A stretch of 64,000 bases of DNA from Puccinellia tenuiflora (taxonomy: Eukaryota; Streptophyta; Magnoliopsida; Poales; Poaceae): the NCBI GenBank assembly GCA_012064385.1, contig QRDG01000519.1, positions 881,011-945,010 of the forward strand, written 5' to 3'. The notes beneath the pieces were generated by a model. It was given only the letters and a program-made list of their open reading frames with translations, had not been told where the DNA came from and did no database searches. The position numbers and the translations under genes are program-made. Positions within the stretch are counted from its first letter, which is position 1; each line of letters opens with the position of its first letter. Shown in pieces: positions 24,660 to 34,469 of this stretch.

Positions 24660-25468
24660 TCAAGTTTTTTCAAAATTGAGTGCATCATCATTCTTATCAA
24701 GTTCATGAATTGTGGAACTTGGAAAAGGACCTCCAGCAATACTATTGGTAGCAACAATTGGTGGGGTAAAAGTAGTTTTACCCACGGGGGCTCCTCCCCT
24801 TGAATCCTTGAAAATTGGAGCTTCCTTTACCATCCTCAACTCCTCTTTTCCTGCAGACGATATATTAACTTTAGTAGTATTCCTTGGCACAAATATGAAT
24901 TTAGGCACTTTAGAAGCCGGAACCGCTTTCTTTTTAGGTTTGAGTGAAGAAAAGGTGGTTCCCAAGGTATCAATTACTTCCTCCAATTTATCAATTCTTA
25001 TAGTTTGATCACTAGCTTTTGTAGGTTCAAGGGACTTAATACTTTTAGAAATATCTTTTAGGCACCCATCAAGATTATTAATACCATCATGAATTCCCTT
25101 ATCATGTACACACTTGGTACATTATCCTCTATAACTTCTAACCTTTGCATAACATGTTCCGAAGTGATTTCAATTTTGCCATCATTAGTTGGTGGAATAC
25201 CCACAAGACCCTCTATAACATTAAAAGCTTCCAAAGCGTTAATCCCTACGAAATTTCCACCTGTGATGGTGTCTAGGACATACCTATACCAACTTGTAAT
25301 GCCAACATAAAAATTTCTAAGGAGAACAGTGGCCAAAGGCTTTCTGGTGGATCCATGACGAGTATTATTAATCCTATACCAAGCATCTTTCAAACTCTTC
25401 CCACCTCTTTGTTTGAAGGTGAGGACTTCAGACTCGGGTGTCTCAACAGGAGGACAAGAACTAGACAT
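24660..25468 (-). pseudogene. Degenerate gag of the non-autonomous Gypsy
   Basis: From ATG at 25468 downward, a 136-residue frame contains a conserved gag-like stretch (GGKSLKDAWYRI, then LLRNFYVGITSWYRYVLDTI). A second frame, 24986-24660, is lysine- and proline-rich. Stops and shifts lie between them. The solo LTR at 25477 lies a few bases upstream of the start codon. Fragments of the same kind occur at 63000-63985. No protease or RT follows, which is usual for these non-autonomous families. Confidence 0.65.
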
Positions 25469-26394
25469 AATAATAATGTCGGCACAGTGGAAATCAGGGT
25501 ACCACGGGCCGGCCTGCCAGGGCCCACAAGATTCTTCGGGTGATTTTCACTAAGGACCAGGCTCTCCAAGCCTGGCGAGCTTCGCGAGGATTTCCCTCCT
25601 CGCGAAGGGTTCTTCTCCTCGCCAAGGGTTCTTTCCCTTGGCGAGGGATCGCTCTTCGACAAGGCATCTCCGACGCTGCCCGCAATTCTACTAAGGACCA
25701 AGCCGAAAGGCTTGGCGAGGCCCTTCGCCTCGCGAAGCGTTTTCTTCGTGAAGCCATCTCTGCCCCCGCGGCAGCGCGCACATGGACTCTGCGCCATGCG
25801 CAGAGTGACGCGCGTGCCTACGCGTGATGACGACGACGCCGCAGTTGCCGTTTCCATGTATAAAGCAGTCAACAAAGCGGAGCCAAGCAAAGCGGACAAC
25901 GAGTATTGCCTCTTTGGTGACAAGGGAACAGTCTGCAGCTACGCTCCAAGGACGACGTCACCGTGGGCCACCTCCCACCTCGGCAAGCGCCAGCTCCCTG
26001 TCCAGCTGGTCGGTGCCCCTTTTCAGCTTTGGTGACGCCGTCCCCCTGCCGTGGACCGCGTCCACGAGCCTTACCTTTATGGTAGACCTCACCTTTACGG
26101 TGCACCGCGCCTCCTCCTTCGTCGCCATGTGGTAGCCCTTCCCGCCCAAAATGTTTGGGCAGAAGAGGCCCAGGACGCCTATAAAAGGAGGAGGGGCACG
26201 CCCAAGCAAAGGGTTCGATCTTCGGTTGGTGCAACCCTATTAGACCAAACCCTAGATCTGAAGACTAGCAAGTAGCCATTGTTAGCCACCTCGAGCTCGA
26301 CAAGCTCTCTCCTTGTACTGTAAACTCTCCAAGCAGTGCAATACACCATCACTAGTAGAAAAAACACCCTTTCGGACAGAGCCGAATTTGCATT

Positions 26395-26625
26395 CATCCC
26401 GGTTGACTGATAAACCGGGACCAATGCCAAGCATTGGTCCCGGTTCGAGCTGCCAGGCCCCCGTGAGGCATTCGTCCCGGTTCAGTTGGGGTTATTCGTC
26501 CCGGTTCGTGCTACGAACCGGGACCAAAGCTGTCGCGAGGCTTTCGTCCCGGTTCGTAGCACGAACCGGGATGAATGTCCGAGCTTTGGTCCCGGTTCGT
26601 GCCACGAACCGGGATGAATGACCCT
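26395..26625. repeat. 5' subterminal repeats of CACTA-2
   Basis: About eight copies of a short palindromic unit, such as tcccggttcgt followed by acgaaccggga, crowd the first 270 bp. In En/Spm such subterminal motifs bind the element's own protein (TnpA) and bring the ends together. Further copies occur internally at 30950-31070, 32540-32755 and 34250-34440, and at the 3' end at 40525-40700. Confidence 0.85.
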
Positions 26626-26921
26626 CCCCTGCCTATATACGTACGTAACCTCCGTCTTCTTCTCTACTGTGTTATTTTTTTTGCTCGGATTGGTGGGAAG
26701 TGGGTGCTAGATTTTTTTTCCTTTGCCACGCATAAGATGTGTTCGATGAAATGCCCGAGCCACACTTAAGTTCACACAAAATGATATCCTCGACCGAGGT
26801 TAGCAACTTTATCCTTCTCATCTATAATTGATACAGAAATATTGCATGTGTCGATGTACGGTGGTCATTTCAGTATTCAATATGTTATTCTAATTGTATT
26901 TGATAAACTTAATTATATGAT

Positions 26922-29900
26922 ATGCAGATGGATGAACGGCAGCGATGGATGTACGGCGACCGACGCAGTTCTGATTTTATTACAGGCCTGCATAAATTTA
27001 TCCATGTGGCTGAGGCAAACAAATATGATGGTTTTATACCTTGTCCATGTGTGGACTGTCGGAACGTTAAGGAGCACTCTTCGTCGAGAACCATTCAAGG
27101 CCACCTGCTTCGGAGAGGTTTCATGCCCAGCTATAATTGTTGGACCAAGCACGGAGAAAGAGGGGTTATGATGGAAGACGATGAAGAAGAAAATGATGAT
27201 GAGAACTATCGTATGTTCTCTGAAGAATACGGTGATACTGCGATGGAAGACAATGAAGAAGAAGGTGGTGAAGAACAACGGACGCCAGATGAGCATGCTG
27301 ATGGTCTTGGTCGGGTCATTTCCGATGTACAACGAGAATGCGATACAGAAAAGGAGAAGCTGAAGTTGGAGGCCATGCTAGAGGATCACAAAAAGTTGTT
27401 GTACCCAAATTGCGAAGATGGCACCACAAAGCTCGGTACCACACTGGAATTGCTGAAATGGAAGGCAGAGACTGGTTTATCTGACAAGGGATTTGAAAAG
27501 TTACTGAAAATAATGAAGCCGAAGCTTCCAAAGGATAACGAACTGCCCGAGACTACGTACGAAGCAAAGAAGGCTATCTGCCCTCTAGGATTAGATGTGC
27601 AGAAGATACATGCATGCATCAATGACTGCATCCTTTACCGCGGTGAGGAGTATGAGAATTTGGATGCATGTCCGGTATGCAATGCACTGCGATACAAGAT
27701 CAGACAAGATGATCCTGGTGATGTTGAGGGCGATGACGAGCCCGTCAGGAAGAAGATTCCTGCTAAGGTTATGTGGTATGCTCCTATAATACCACGGTTG
27801 AAACGTCTGTTCAGAAACAAAGAGCATGCCATGTTGTTGCGATGGCACAAAGAAGAGCGTAAGAAAGACGGGAAGTTGAGACACCCCGCCGATGGGTCTC
27901 AATGGAGAAAAATCGAGAGAGAGTTCCCGGACTTTGCAGGTGAAGCAAGGAACTTATGGTTTGGTCTAAGTACAGACGGCATGAATCCTTTTGGGGAGCA
28001 GAGCTGCAGTCACAGCACCTGGCCCGTGACTCTATGTATCTACAACCTTCCTCCTTGGTTGTGCATGAAGCGGAAGTTCATTATGATGCCAGTTCTCATC
28101 CAAGGCCCGAAGCAACCCGGCAACGACATTGATGTGTACCTAAGGCCATTAGTTGATGAACTTTTGCAGTTGTGGGCCATACCAGGTGTACGTGTGTGGG
28201 ATGAGCACAAACAGATGGAATTTGACCTACGAGCGTTGCTGTTCGTAACCATCAATGATTGGCCTGCTCTTAGTAACATTTCAGGACAGTCAAACAAGGG
28301 ATACAACGCATGCACGCACTGTTTAGATAAGACTAAAGGTACATATTTGGAAAAATGTAAGAAGGTCGTGTACCTGGGGTGTCGTCAATTTCTTCCAGGC
28401 AGTCACCCCGTAAGAAAGAAAGGCAAGCATTTCAATGGTGAGGCAGATCACCGGAAGAAGCCTAAGCTCCCTGATGGTGATGTTATATTTGGTATGGTCA
28501 AGGACATAGAAGTAATCTTTGGAAAGGGTCCTGGCGGACATTCTGTTCCGAAAGACGTCGCTACCGGACACGCGCCCATGTGGAAGAAGAAATCTATATT
28601 TTGGGAGCTACCCTATTGGAAAGTCCTAGAGGTCCGGTCTTCAATCGACGTGATGCACGTGACAAAGAATATTTGCGTAAACCTGCTAGGCTTCCTCGGC
28701 GTGTATGGGAAGACAAAAGATACACCGGAAGCAAGGGAGGACCAACAGCGTATGAAAGACCCAAACAACAAGCATACAGATAAAGGGCGTCATTACTTAA
28801 GTAGCTACGCTCTTACGAAAGCAGAGAAGGAAATATTTTTTGAGTGCCTGAGCAGTATCAAGGTCCCGGCTGGCTTCTCGTCAAATATAAAGGGAATAAT
28901 AAATATGGCAGATAAAAAATTCCAAAACCTGAAGTCTCATGATTGCCACGTGATTATGACGCAGTTGCTTCCGATTGCATTGAGGGGGCTTCTATCGGAA
29001 AATGTTCGAGTACCCATTGTGAAGTTATGTGCATTTCTCAATGCAATATCTCAGAAGGTAATCGATCCAGAAAGTCTGACAAGGTTACAGAAGGATGTGG
29101 CCCAATGTCTTGTTAGTTTTGAGTTGGTGTTCCCCCCATCATTTTTCAATATTATGACGCATCTCCTGGTTCACCTAGTCGACGAGATTGCAATTCTCGG
29201 TCCTGTATTTCTACACAATATGTTCCCTTTCGAGAGGTTCATGGGAGTCTTGAAGAAATATGTTCATAACCGTGCTAGGCCAGAAGGAAGCATCTCCAAA
29301 GGCTATGGAACAGAGGAGGTCATTGAGTTTTGTGTTGACTTTATTCCTGACATTAAGTCGATTGGTCTTCCTGAATCGCGGCATGAGGGGAGACTTAGTG
29401 GAAAAGGCACGCTAGGAAAGAAAGCAATGATATGTAGGGACGGGCATTCTTTCACTCAAGCACACTACACAGTTCTACAAAGTTCCACCTTCGTGGCTCC
29501 GTATATCGAGGTACACAAGAATAGTGTACGCTCGAAAAACCCAGGGAAGCCTGACTCCTGGATTAAACAAAAACACATGGAGACTTTCGGCAGTTGGTTG
29601 CGATTACATCTCATGAATGACACCGATGTTGGAGATCAACTCTACTTATTGGCCGCGTCACCATCTTCGACTGTATTGACTTTCCAAGGGTACGAGATAA
29701 ATGGGAATACATTTTACACGATTGCCCAAGATAAAAAGAGTACCAACCAAAACAGTGGTGTTCGCTTTGATGCAACAGACGAGAATGGACAAAAGGACAC
29801 ATACTATGGTTACATAGAGGAGATATGGGAACTTGACTATGGGCCTACTTTTAAGGTCCCTTTGTTTCGGTGCAGTTGGGTCAACATGAATGGAGAAGGG

Positions 29901-30254
29901 GTAAAGGTAGACCAGCTGTACGGAATGACAACAGTGGATCTCAAGAATCTTGCGTACAGAGACGAACCATTCGTCCTAGCCAATGATGTGGCTCAGGTTT
30001 TCTATGTGAAGGACATGAGCTCCAGACCGAAAAAAAGAAAAGATAAGGAAAGAAATACAGCACACGATGATCCAAAGCGTCACATAGTTCTTTCAGGAAA
30101 AAGAAACATCGTGGGAGTCGAGGACAAGACAGACATGTCAGCAGACTATAATAAGTTTGATGAAATTCCGCCATTCACAGTGAAAACTGACCCAAGCATC
30201 CCGTTACATAATGAAGAAACTCCATGGTTACGGCCGAAGAAGCGATTTATGTAA
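26922..30254 (+). CDS. CACTA (En/Spm) transposase, TNP2 type
   Basis: A 1,110-residue frame without interruption. A transposase-associated zinc-binding-like domain is at residues 8-75 (C-P-C-x2-C). An acidic stretch lies at 85-125. The tnp2 core spans about 250-600 and includes aspartates in STDGMNPFG (D352) and SIDVMHV (D576), probable catalytic residues. DUF4218-like sequence is at about 660-807 and DUF4216-like at about 962-1032, with a basic tail after it. The protein should cut both ends and move the element in the nucleus. The second ATG (26928) directly follows tatgcag, a plausible splice acceptor, so translation may start there after a non-coding first exon; a TATA-like ctatata lies near 26632. 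Length and domain order are complete for the family. Confidence 0.93.
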   Translation: MQMDERQRWMYGDRRSSDFITGLHKFIHVAEANKYDGFIPCPCVDCRNVKEHSSSRTIQGHLLRRGFMPSYNCWTKHGERGVMMEDDEEENDDENYRMFSEEYGDTAMEDNEEEGGEEQRTPDEHADGLGRVISDVQRECDTEKEKLKLEAMLEDHKKLLYPNCEDGTTKLGTTLELLKWKAETGLSDKGFEKLLKIMKPKLPKDNELPETTYEAKKAICPLGLDVQKIHACINDCILYRGEEYENLDACPVCNALRYKIRQDDPGDVEGDDEPVRKKIPAKVMWYAPIIPRLKRLFRNKEHAMLLRWHKEERKKDGKLRHPADGSQWRKIEREFPDFAGEARNLWFGLSTDGMNPFGEQSCSHSTWPVTLCIYNLPPWLCMKRKFIMMPVLIQGPKQPGNDIDVYLRPLVDELLQLWAIPGVRVWDEHKQMEFDLRALLFVTINDWPALSNISGQSNKGYNACTHCLDKTKGTYLEKCKKVVYLGCRQFLPGSHPVRKKGKHFNGEADHRKKPKLPDGDVIFGMVKDIEVIFGKGPGGHSVPKDVATGHAPMWKKKSIFWELPYWKVLEVRSSIDVMHVTKNICVNLLGFLGVYGKTKDTPEAREDQQRMKDPNNKHTDKGRHYLSSYALTKAEKEIFFECLSSIKVPAGFSSNIKGIINMADKKFQNLKSHDCHVIMTQLLPIALRGLLSENVRVPIVKLCAFLNAISQKVIDPESLTRLQKDVAQCLVSFELVFPPSFFNIMTHLLVHLVDEIAILGPVFLHNMFPFERFMGVLKKYVHNRARPEGSISKGYGTEEVIEFCVDFIPDIKSIGLPESRHEGRLSGKGTLGKKAMICRDGHSFTQAHYTVLQSSTFVAPYIEVHKNSVRSKNPGKPDSWIKQKHMETFGSWLRLHLMNDTDVGDQLYLLAASPSSTVLTFQGYEINGNTFYTIAQDKKSTNQNSGVRFDATDENGQKDTYYGYIEEIWELDYGPTFKVPLFRCSWVNMNGEGVKVDQLYGMTTVDLKNLAYRDEPFVLANDVAQVFYVKDMSSRPKKRKDKERNTAHDDPKRHIVLSGKRNIVGVEDKTDMSADYNKFDEIPPFTVKTDPSIPLHNEETPWLRPKKRFM

Positions 30255-30416
30255 TAGTATATAAAACAATTTATGTATGAGTGTTCTCAAAACCTTTTTA
30301 TGTATGAGTGTTGACAAAAACTGGTGAGAAGTTCGTGTACAAAACACACGGTATCACCTGCATACAAACCGTATTCGGTCGATGAACTGAAGGATTTCTA
30401 GATAGAACAAAACACA

Positions 30417-30499
30417 CGGTATCACCTGCATACAACCCTACTGTGGCTAGAGAGTGCCCGCATATCAAATGCACCGTAGGGCGTATGCAGGTGAAACCG
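30417..30499. repeat. Imperfect hairpin opening cassette A
   Basis: Left arm 30417-30446 and right arm 30472-30499 are inverted copies (arms include atcacctgcatac and gtatgcaggtga) with a few mismatches and a loop of about 25 bases. The equivalent position of cassette B carries a perfect hairpin at 31939-32008 with related loop sequence. Confidence 0.7.
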
Positions 30500-31379
30500 T
30501 TTGATTTGTATTCGGTCGATGAACTGAATGATTTCTACCACCACCACTCCCACCTCCTCGGCAATTCATCATTGTGTCACCCTAATCCAGTGGTTGGATT
30601 CAACCTACCCGAGGGCTTGTGTTTCCAACAGCGTCGTTGTGTTGTCCTTATTCACCGACCTACAGGAGGTGGCTCCAATGGCTGGCCGACGAACAAGGAC
30701 AAACACAATAATGGTAGGGAACATGCCAGCGGGTAGGCTAAATCCAACCATTGGGTTCGGTGGCAAAGGTAGACGCTCGTTGTGTGCCGTTTCGCTGCAG
30801 GGACGTCGCTATTTATAGGCGATTAGAAGGTGTACCTGTGGATGAGGTGGGAATGCAGATCCAACAGCTCACAAGCGCTCTAAAGAAACACACCCCTGAT
30901 CCAACGGCTCACAAGCGCTTGAAAGAAACACACGATCCGTGTGCTTCTTTAGTCCCGGTTGGTAACACGAACCGGGACGAAAGGGTAGGCCTATAGTCCC
31001 GGTTGGTGCCTCCAACCGGGACGAAAGACCCTTTGGTCCCGGTTGGTAACACGAACCGGTACTAAAGGCCCTGATCCAACAGCTCACAAGTGCTTGAAAG
31101 AAACACACGATCCGTGTGCACACGATCCAACAGCTCACAAGCACTCGAAAGAAACACAACTCTGATCCAACGGCTCACAAGCGCTCGAAGGAAACACACG
31201 ATCCGTGTGCTTCTTCCACCGCTTCCCGCCTTCGTCTTCACGCAATTTCTCACTATATATATGTAGGCTTGGCCGCCATTGCCATATCACATCTAAACTC
31301 ACATCTGCAACCTCATCACTCCTTCCATTGTAACAAAATTTTGACTTAGGTGTTTTTGACTAAGGTGTTCTCGGGGACG

Positions 31380-31762
31380 ATGTCCATGTTGGACCAGAGG
31401 GGCGATGTGCGGGACTGGGCTCCACCGGGCTGGCACTGGGAGGTGCTACCTTCGGGACACGCAGCTTGGTGAGGAATACGGGTGACATCGTCGACCCGGA
31501 TCTTCTGTGGTGGCCGTCGCGTGGGCCACGCTCGGTGCAGAGGGAGCCGGCCCCCGAGGAGGAGGTACGTCGCCGTATCAGGGAGGAGGATGAGCATGTC
31601 CGTCGCTACATGTATCTATTGGATAGGCAGTATGATAGTAGGTGGTCGTTTCTTCAGAGGGTTCCTTCTCACGTGAGCTATGACCCTGTGAGGGTTCCTT
31701 CTCTTTGGATGCGCAGTGCCGGCGGCTCAGCACCCCGCGGCTCAGGAACCGGTCGAAGTTAG
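31380..31762 (+). pseudogene. Small cassette-A gene, frameshifted
   Basis: ATG 31380 opens a frame that encodes a W/P/G-rich start (WAPPGWHWEVLPSG) and stops at 31472. A second frame overlapping from about 31466 continues with an arginine/glutamate-rich region (EEEVRRRIREEDEHVRRY) to 31762. The two would make one protein after a shift near 31465. It occupies the same place in cassette A as the intact 179-residue frame does in cassette B, downstream of the same TATA-like ctatatatat (about 31251). Both share PPG-aromatic motifs near the start. Function unknown. Confidence 0.45.
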
Positions 31763-31938
31763 TTTCAGAGTCTGTGATCGCCATTGCAGTTCTCTTGCCT
31801 GATGAAGATTGTCCATGGCTACGGCGTAATCAGAAGAAAGGGACACACACGAAGAAACAAGTGAACACTAGATAGGAATGTTGTTGGTGATGTGTAATAA
31901 TTAATGTATTAAACCTTTTATCAAATCCACACGGTTTC

Positions 31939-32008
31939 CCCGTCATACAGCCCAACGGTGGCTCGTGAGTGCCTGCATATCAAATGCACCGTTGGGCTGT
32001 ATGACGGG
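31939..32008. repeat. Perfect 22-bp hairpin
   Basis: Arms 31939-31960 and 31987-32008 are exact inverted repeats of 22 bp, starting cccgtcatacag, around a 26-base loop. It is the cassette-B counterpart of the imperfect hairpin at 30417-30499. RNA through here would form a stable stem. Confidence 0.9.
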
Positions 32009-32114
32009 AATCCGAATGATTTGCATATAGGGTCATGTGGCTGATCCAACACTGGTTTTGCCCATCCGGAAGCTTGCGCATCCGTCTCGCGTCGTCGTGA
32101 GCAGCAAATCGACC

Positions 32115-32220
32115 TTCGATCCAAGCAGCCGCAAGACTTCTGTGATGATCTAACGACCGTCCCAAAAAGTGTTGGGAATGTTGTAGATCATCACAGAGCC
32201 TTGCAGCTGCTTGGATCCGA
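32115..32220. repeat. Long imperfect hairpin, miRNA-precursor-like
   Basis: Left arm 32116-32151 and right arm 32185-32220 are 36-base inverted copies, paired over gatccaagcagc and tgtgatgatct with two small mismatches or bulges and one G-T type change, around a 33-base loop. Arm length, loop size and near-perfect pairing are within the range of plant microRNA or siRNA hairpins. No known miRNA was recognised. Confidence 0.75.
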
Positions 32221-32444
32221 CCGAGGGGCATGGCTACCACTTCCACCACCACCACTCCCACCTCCTCGGCAATTCATCATTGTGTCACCCTAATCCAGTG
32301 GTTGGATTCAACCTACCCGAGGGCTTGTGTTAGGGAACATGCCAGCGGGTAGGCTAAATCCAACCATTGGGTTCGGTGGCAAAGGTAGACGCTCGTTGTG
32401 TGCCGTTTCGCTGCAGGGACGTCGCTATTTATAGGCGTGTGCTT

Positions 32445-32990
32445 CTGATCCAACGGCTCACAAGCGCTCTAAAGAAACACACCCCTGATCCAACGGCTCA
32501 CAAGCGCTTGAAAGAAACACACGATCCGTGTGCTTCTTTAGTCCCGGTTGGTAACACGAACCGGGACCAAAGGCCCTGATCCAACAGCTCACAAGCGCTC
32601 GAAGGAAACACACGATCCGTGTGCTTCTGATCCAACGGCTCACAAGCGCTCTAAAGAAACACACCCCTGATCCAACGGCTCACAAGCGCTTGAAAGAAAC
32701 ACACGATCCGTGTGCTTCTTTAGTCCCGGTTGGTAACACGAACCGGGACCAAAGGCCCTGATCCAACAGCTCACAAGCGCTTGAAAGAAACACACGATCC
32801 GTGTGCTTCTGATCCAACGGCTCACAAGCGCTCTAAAGAAACACACCCCTGATCCAACAGCTCACAAGCGCTTGAAAGAAACACACGATCCGTGTGCACA
32901 CGATCCAACAGCTCACAAGCACTCGAAAGAAACACAACTCTGATCCAACGGCTCACAAGCGCTCGAAGGAAACACACGATCCGTGTGATT
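32445..32990 (+). repeat. 182-bp tandem repeats
   Basis: Three units start about 182 bp apart (equivalent points 32458, 32640 and 32822). Each holds several gatccaacggctcacaagc sub-repeats, the pieces gaaacacacgatccgtgtg (itself palindromic), and one pair of the subterminal motif tcccggttggtaacacg. A shorter related array lies at 30860-31210 in cassette A. The terminal palindrome and the CACTA-end motif inside the array suggest protein binding or a source of small RNA. Confidence 0.85.
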
Positions 32991-33031
32991 CTTCCACCGC
33001 TTTCCGCCTTCGTCTTCCCGCAATTTCTCAC

Positions 33032-33041
33032 TATATATATC
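33032..33041 (+). promoter_or_regulatory. TATA-like box before the cassette-B gene
   Basis: The stretch ctatatatat lies about 45 bp before ATG 33079 and is followed by a short A/C-rich leader. The same stretch and leader precede the cassette-A frame, so promoter and gene were duplicated together. Confidence 0.5.
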
Positions 33042-33078
33042 ACATCTAAACTCATATCTGCAACCTCATCACTCTTCC

Positions 33079-33618
33079 ATGGCTTCCACCGTACTAACCT
33101 ACCGTCAGGCGGAGGAGCTTTCCGCCTCGAACTACCCCTGCCCGCCCGGCTACCGCGTCCCCGCCGGCTGGAGGCTGAGCGCCGGAGGCGTGCCGGTCCC
33201 TCCTCTCCCTCAAGGTGTGGCGCGCCGGGCGGCCATCACGAACCACTACTACCTCGAGCTCACACCGGAGCAGCGGATGGATCCGTGCTGGCATCCCGAC
33301 TACCGCCCGACTTGGGAAGCCTTCTTCATCAATCGGCGTGAGAGGGCGCTCGCCAGGTACGAGGGGGATGGCCCTCCTCCTTCGGACTTCAACGAGGCCG
33401 GCCGTCAGCTGTGGTGGGCTGGCCGGACTCTCCAGGGCGTTATGAACTACATCATGGCTGGCGATAACCCCCGCCTACGCTACCCTAACATGCAGTCCGG
33501 GGGTGCTCACCCGTCGAGGTTCGAGCCACGAGCGCCGTATGAGTACGATGACAGCGACGACGACGATGACGGCGACTACGAGTACGAGTATTATAGGCCT
33601 AGGCAGGAGTATGACTAA
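33079..33618 (+). CDS. Small cassette-B protein, unknown function
   Basis: A 179-residue open frame. Residues 1-40 are rich in proline and aromatic residues (PCPPGYRVPAGWRL). The middle has tryptophan-containing segments (HYYLELTPEQRMDPCWH, then GRQLWWAGRTLQGVMNYI). Residues about 155-179 are almost all Asp, Glu and Tyr. There is no signal peptide or membrane segment. ATG context (tccatgg) is good and a TATA-like element precedes it. I believe similar short proteins occur near transposons in grasses, but I know no function. It lies between transposase and protease genes on the same strand and is probably an accessory CACTA gene or captured sequence. Confidence 0.6.
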   Translation: MASTVLTYRQAEELSASNYPCPPGYRVPAGWRLSAGGVPVPPLPQGVARRAAITNHYYLELTPEQRMDPCWHPDYRPTWEAFFINRRERALARYEGDGPPPSDFNEAGRQLWWAGRTLQGVMNYIMAGDNPRLRYPNMQSGGAHPSRFEPRAPYEYDDSDDDDDGDYEYEYYRPRQEYD

Positions 33619-34249
33619 GATTGTTAGGACAACTGATCCACTGTTGTCATTCTGTACCGTATCAAATACACCGTCGAAGTTAGTTTCAGAGTATGTGATC
33701 ACCATTCCAGTTCTCTTTTATGAGATCCACTGTTGTCATTCTGTACCGTATCCGGTCGATTACCTGAAGGATCCACTGTTGCCATTATGTACTGTTTAGT
33801 GAGATATGAATTAAATCAATAGATATGAATTAATTCAATATATATAAATTAATTCAATAGATATAAATTAAATAAATAGATAGATTACATTTTTATCAAC
33901 AATTTGATATATTATGTGCATTTTTCTGATAAACAGATCAAAAGATATTGAATTTATAAGTTCAATGAATTAATTAAGTTCACATTCCAAAAAATTTACT
34001 TAAATGAATTCACCTCTAATCTTAAAAAAATGACAAAATGGTTAATAGTTTGTATAGATAGAATAATTATTATAGAAAACAGAAAATGGTTTTGAATTAT
34101 TTATTCAAATTTAAACACTTTTCATGTTGAAAGTCTTTTCAAATTCGAAACCATTTGAAATTCATATTCAAACACCTTAATAAGAATAAAAAAGGCGGGA
34201 ACAACATTCAGAACTGAAAAGTTTGAAATAAAATTGAATTTTCAGGGCA

Positions 34250-34440
34250 TTGGTCCCGGTTCATGCCATGAACCGGGACCAAAGGGTATTTTCACGCGCC
34301 TTTTCGGTGCCGGACCTTTCGTCCCGGTTGGTGGCATGAACCGGGACGAAAGGTTAGGCCTTTGGTCCCGGTTGGTGCCACCAACCGGGACGAAAGACCC
34401 TTTGGTCCCGGTTGGTGGAACCAACCGGGACGAAAGGTCT
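34250..34440. repeat. Internal cluster of CACTA subterminal motifs
   Basis: Four palindromic pairs of the type tcccggttggtg then accaaccggga lie within 190 bp, just upstream of a GC-rich leader-like block (about 34470-34990) that precedes the second gene. They match the terminal motifs, so the protein that binds the ends may also bind here and control the second gene's promoter (inference). Confidence 0.75.
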
Positions 34441-34469
34441 TTGCCTTTTAAATCTGGCCGCCTCTTCTT

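Larger units (their letters stand above)
30390..33720 (+). repeat. Duplicated cassette between the two CACTA-2 genes
   Basis: Cassette A (about 30390-31795) and cassette B (about 31925-33717) share the same order: a hairpin whose loop contains gcatatcaaatg; a block shared by 30536-30620 and 32247-32330; a block with TATA-like tatttatagg shared by 30715-30820 and 32331-32437; an array of gatccaac-g/a-gctcacaagc repeats; a second TATA-like ctatatatat; a small reading frame; and a tail with gttagtttcagagt. Copy B lacks about 94 bp present in A (30621-30714). Cassette A's reading frame is shifted; B's is open. Confidence 0.75.

Noticed and set aside
26350..30254. Introns within the transposase gene
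   Set aside because: The 1,110-residue frame is continuous across all family domains, so no intron is needed. Only a possible non-coding first exon remains open.
32445..32990. CRISPR-like array
   Set aside because: Units are 182 bp with nested sub-repeats and no unique spacers, in a plant transposon.
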